Below are positions 61,979 to 64,000 of a stretch of 64,000 nt of DNA, piece by piece. The notes beneath the pieces are model-generated. The model did no database searches, had not been told where the DNA came from, and was given only the letters and a program-made list of their open reading frames with translations. The stretch is from Botryosphaeria dothidea (lineage: Eukaryota; Ascomycota; Dothideomycetes; Botryosphaeriales; Botryosphaeriaceae). The stretch is from assembly GCA_011503125.2 (NCBI GenBank), contig WWBZ02000051.1, positions 1 to 64,000 on the forward strand, given 5' to 3'. How positions within the stretch are numbered: position 1 is the stretch's first letter; every line of letters begins with the position of its first letter. The position numbers and the translations under genes are program-made.

Positions 61979-63409
61979 TCAGCAGCCGTTGTATCCCTTC
62001 TGCTGCCACATCTTGACGCTCTTGATAAGCAACTCGCCCTTGTCCTCCCAGGTAGGGTACCATTGATCTCTGGCGTTCCAGAAATCCCTCTTCGCCGTCT
62101 CGCTGGCGTCGACCCACGGCTTGCCCGATTTTCCGTCCTTGAACCAGCCATTCGTACCGCCAACGGCCACGTTGATGATGAGATAGAAGTCCTCATCGAA
62201 CGGAGTGGCATTGCTGTCCGTCTGGCTCCAGGGGTCGACCAAACGGGTGCCGTTGCTGTCGGACAGCGGGAAGTGGCCCTTGTTCCAGAAAGGCTGGTCG
62301 AAGTTGTTGTACATGACTTGGATCAGGCGCGTGTCAACGTAGGTGAAGATGTACTTCTCGCTCCACTCCATGCCGAATGTGTGGAACTTCTTGGAGTAGG
62401 TCGTGTGCAGAGCCTTGCGCTTGACATTGCTGGTCCACCACGCATCCGACTCGGTGTCGGGGCCAAAATGCAGCGCACTGCTGATGATGTTGTTGCCGCC
62501 AGTTGGGTACGTGAAGTTGTTGCCACGGGACTCCATGATGTCAATCTCCCCGGACCTCGGCCAGTCACCGTACGTCGAGTTCTTGGGCAGCATCCAGATG
62601 GCGGGCCACAGCCAGTCACCCTCTGGGAGCTGAGCAACCACCTCGACACGGCCGAACTTGATGTTTGCTCCAACCTTGGTGTTGATGCGGGCAGACTTTA
62701 CCGGGTTGACAATGGTCCCGTTCGTAATGTTAGTCGTGGTGACACAGCTAGCCCAGTTCGATCCGGTGCATGTTCCCTGATCCAGGAGGTTGATCACATT
62801 GTTCTCGTCGATGAGTTTCTGATCCTGCAGCGTCGGCTTGAGGTGCAGAATGCCGTCCTGGACAAAAGCGTTCTCATCGGTGTTGGTAGTCATTTCGAAC
62901 TGGCCGTTACTGTGATCTGTCAGCGGAGTTGCAGTACACGTCTGAAAGGAGGGCACTCACCCAAATCCGCCAACCTCGACTTCCTTGGTCCAGACCTTGT
63001 TATTCAAGCCGTTGGCGAAGCTGTCGTCCAGCACGGGGCAGTACTGATGGTTGACGACGTTGCGCATTCCATCCCAGATCAACACACCAGTCACGCCCAG
63101 ACCGAGAAAGATGCCGATGAGGGGAATGATGGTGGTCCATTTCTGCTTGGGGTCTTTCTTTTCCTTCCACGGCTGCTCCACACTCCCCTTCTTTATCCTC
63201 CGAGAGCGAAAGTACCGCTGGGCAGCAATACCGCTGCCAATATCGTAGAAAGAACCGGTGGTCGAGGCGGGCATCGACCCGTACGGGGTAGCGAAAGGGT
63301 TAGAGGGAGGGCCATTGCGGGGAGTGGAGGCGGCAGGGGCTATGCGGTCACTTTCCGGCGTGCCAGGCCGGGGCGTAGCAGTGGCCGTGGTGGTGGCCGT
63401 GCCAGACAT
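61979..63409 (-). CDS. Membrane-anchored GH16 glycosidase-like protein, two exons
   Basis: Exons 63409-62961 and 62909-61979, joined by a 51-bp intron (GTGAGT, GCTGAC, CACAG), encode 459 residues. Residues 1-85 are Ser/Thr/Pro-rich and cytosolic. A basic stretch precedes one membrane span (about residues 92-112, IIPLIGIFLGLGVTGVLIW), giving a type II topology. The rest is a GH16 jelly roll. The catalytic motif GEIDIMESRG supplies nucleophile and acid/base glutamates (ExDxxE), with WPAIWMLP upstream and AVGGTNGWF downstream, and several N-x-S/T sites. This matches the fungal GH16 group of beta-1,3-glucan hydrolases or glucan-binding proteins acting on cell-wall glucan outside the membrane. Catalytic residues are intact. 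Confidence 0.92.
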
Positions 63410-64000
63410 GGTAACGAGAGGAACAATTGGAAGTGTTTGTCTGCTGGTGCCCGGCAATGAAGGGGGCCGCTACAGCTGGGGAATTGAAACGAGAGGTAGG
63501 CTTTTTTAATGTGAGGGGACACAACAAACACACGGGCGGGACTGGTCAAGATAAGGTCCCTCGAAAACGAGCCCGGGGTCCAGAAGCACGTAAATTGGAA
63601 CCATGGTCCGAAGGGCCAGAGCGGCACAGACAGGGAGCTGGACTCGACGACGCCAGGCTGGACGGTCGCGCTGCAGCCGAGATCTCCAGCGGCGACGACA
63701 TCGACCGTCTAGGCCGCTGGCGGGCACCGAAGCCGAGGATTTGCGGGAGGGAGCGGTCGATACTGTCGCGCATGGTGGCCGGAAATGGAAATGGTGCAGG
63801 CAGCTATGGGTTTGGGCGGTTGCGCCCTATGGCCGGCCGCGCTCCCATCAGACACGCTAGCGGCGGCAAAGTGCTATTATTATTGCTGAGACTATCGGTG
63901 CAACTCTGCTGAAGGCCATTCTGCATGGGCTGCCGAGGCAGTGTTCCTCCGCAACCAGCCGTGCATGGCGGCTGGTGCAGAGTACTATCACTGTCGAGAA
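63410..64000. other. Upstream region of the GH16 gene
   Basis: GC-rich region with overlapping open frames and no recognisable protein. Expected to hold the promoter and 5' UTR of the GH16 gene. Confidence 0.4.

Overview
The window is the left end of a chromosome from a filamentous ascomycete (Pezizomycotina). It opens with 19 copies of TAACCC. Its genes carry short 44-61 bp introns with GTRNGT-like donors and CTRAY-like branch points. It holds HET-domain, patatin, PTH11-like and cAMP-receptor-like genes, and its repeats carry repeat-induced point mutation (RIP): CpA/TpG converted to TpA while CpG is kept. I cannot name the species.

Region 1 (1-26.2 kb) is a nest of transposons with almost no host genes. 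A Ty1/copia pol remnant joins the telomere directly (119-2389). A LINE with nearly all CpA/TpG removed follows (about 2.48-5.3 kb). Next is a decayed OrsD-domain/RecQ-type gene of the telomere-linked-helicase class (about 5.34-6.96 kb), then a complete 604-bp miniature LTR element (TRIM, 7076-7679). An old Ty3/gypsy element (gypsy-2, 8465-22865, TSD GTTAA) is split by a young intact one (gypsy-1, 9138-17151, TSD CTAAG). Three solo LTRs with their own target duplications follow (22994, 23589, 24667), with a second OrsD-type fragment (23.83-24.64 kb), a gag remnant and tandem repeats. Gypsy-1 has full gag and pol frames, a canonical slippery heptamer at the gag stop with a possible pseudoknot behind it, and a spliced gene on the opposite strand at its 3' end.

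Region 2 (26.2-35.3 kb) is a graveyard of degenerate host genes: two HET-domain pseudogenes, a patatin-like phospholipase pseudogene and a small conserved gene with one stop, around one intact hypothetical gene (28683-30560).

Region 3 (35.3-47.4 kb) is ordinary gene space: a peroxisomal acyl-CoA oxidase-like gene, a protein kinase with a long ankyrin tail, an MFS transporter, a metallo-beta-lactamase-fold pseudogene and a PTH11-like rhodopsin-fold receptor. Region 4 (47.7-53.1 kb) is a full-length but mutated Ty1/copia element (TSD TTTAA) with a half-tRNA(iMet)-type primer site. Region 5 (54.3-63.4 kb) holds a six-exon cAMP-receptor-like GPCR, a six-exon small secreted cysteine-rich protein, a five-exon secreted protein and a membrane-anchored GH16 glucanase-like protein. 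Together they form a sensing/secretion neighbourhood.

Exon-intron models were assembled by hand from splice signals and reading frame. All homology calls rest on motif recognition, not on database searches.
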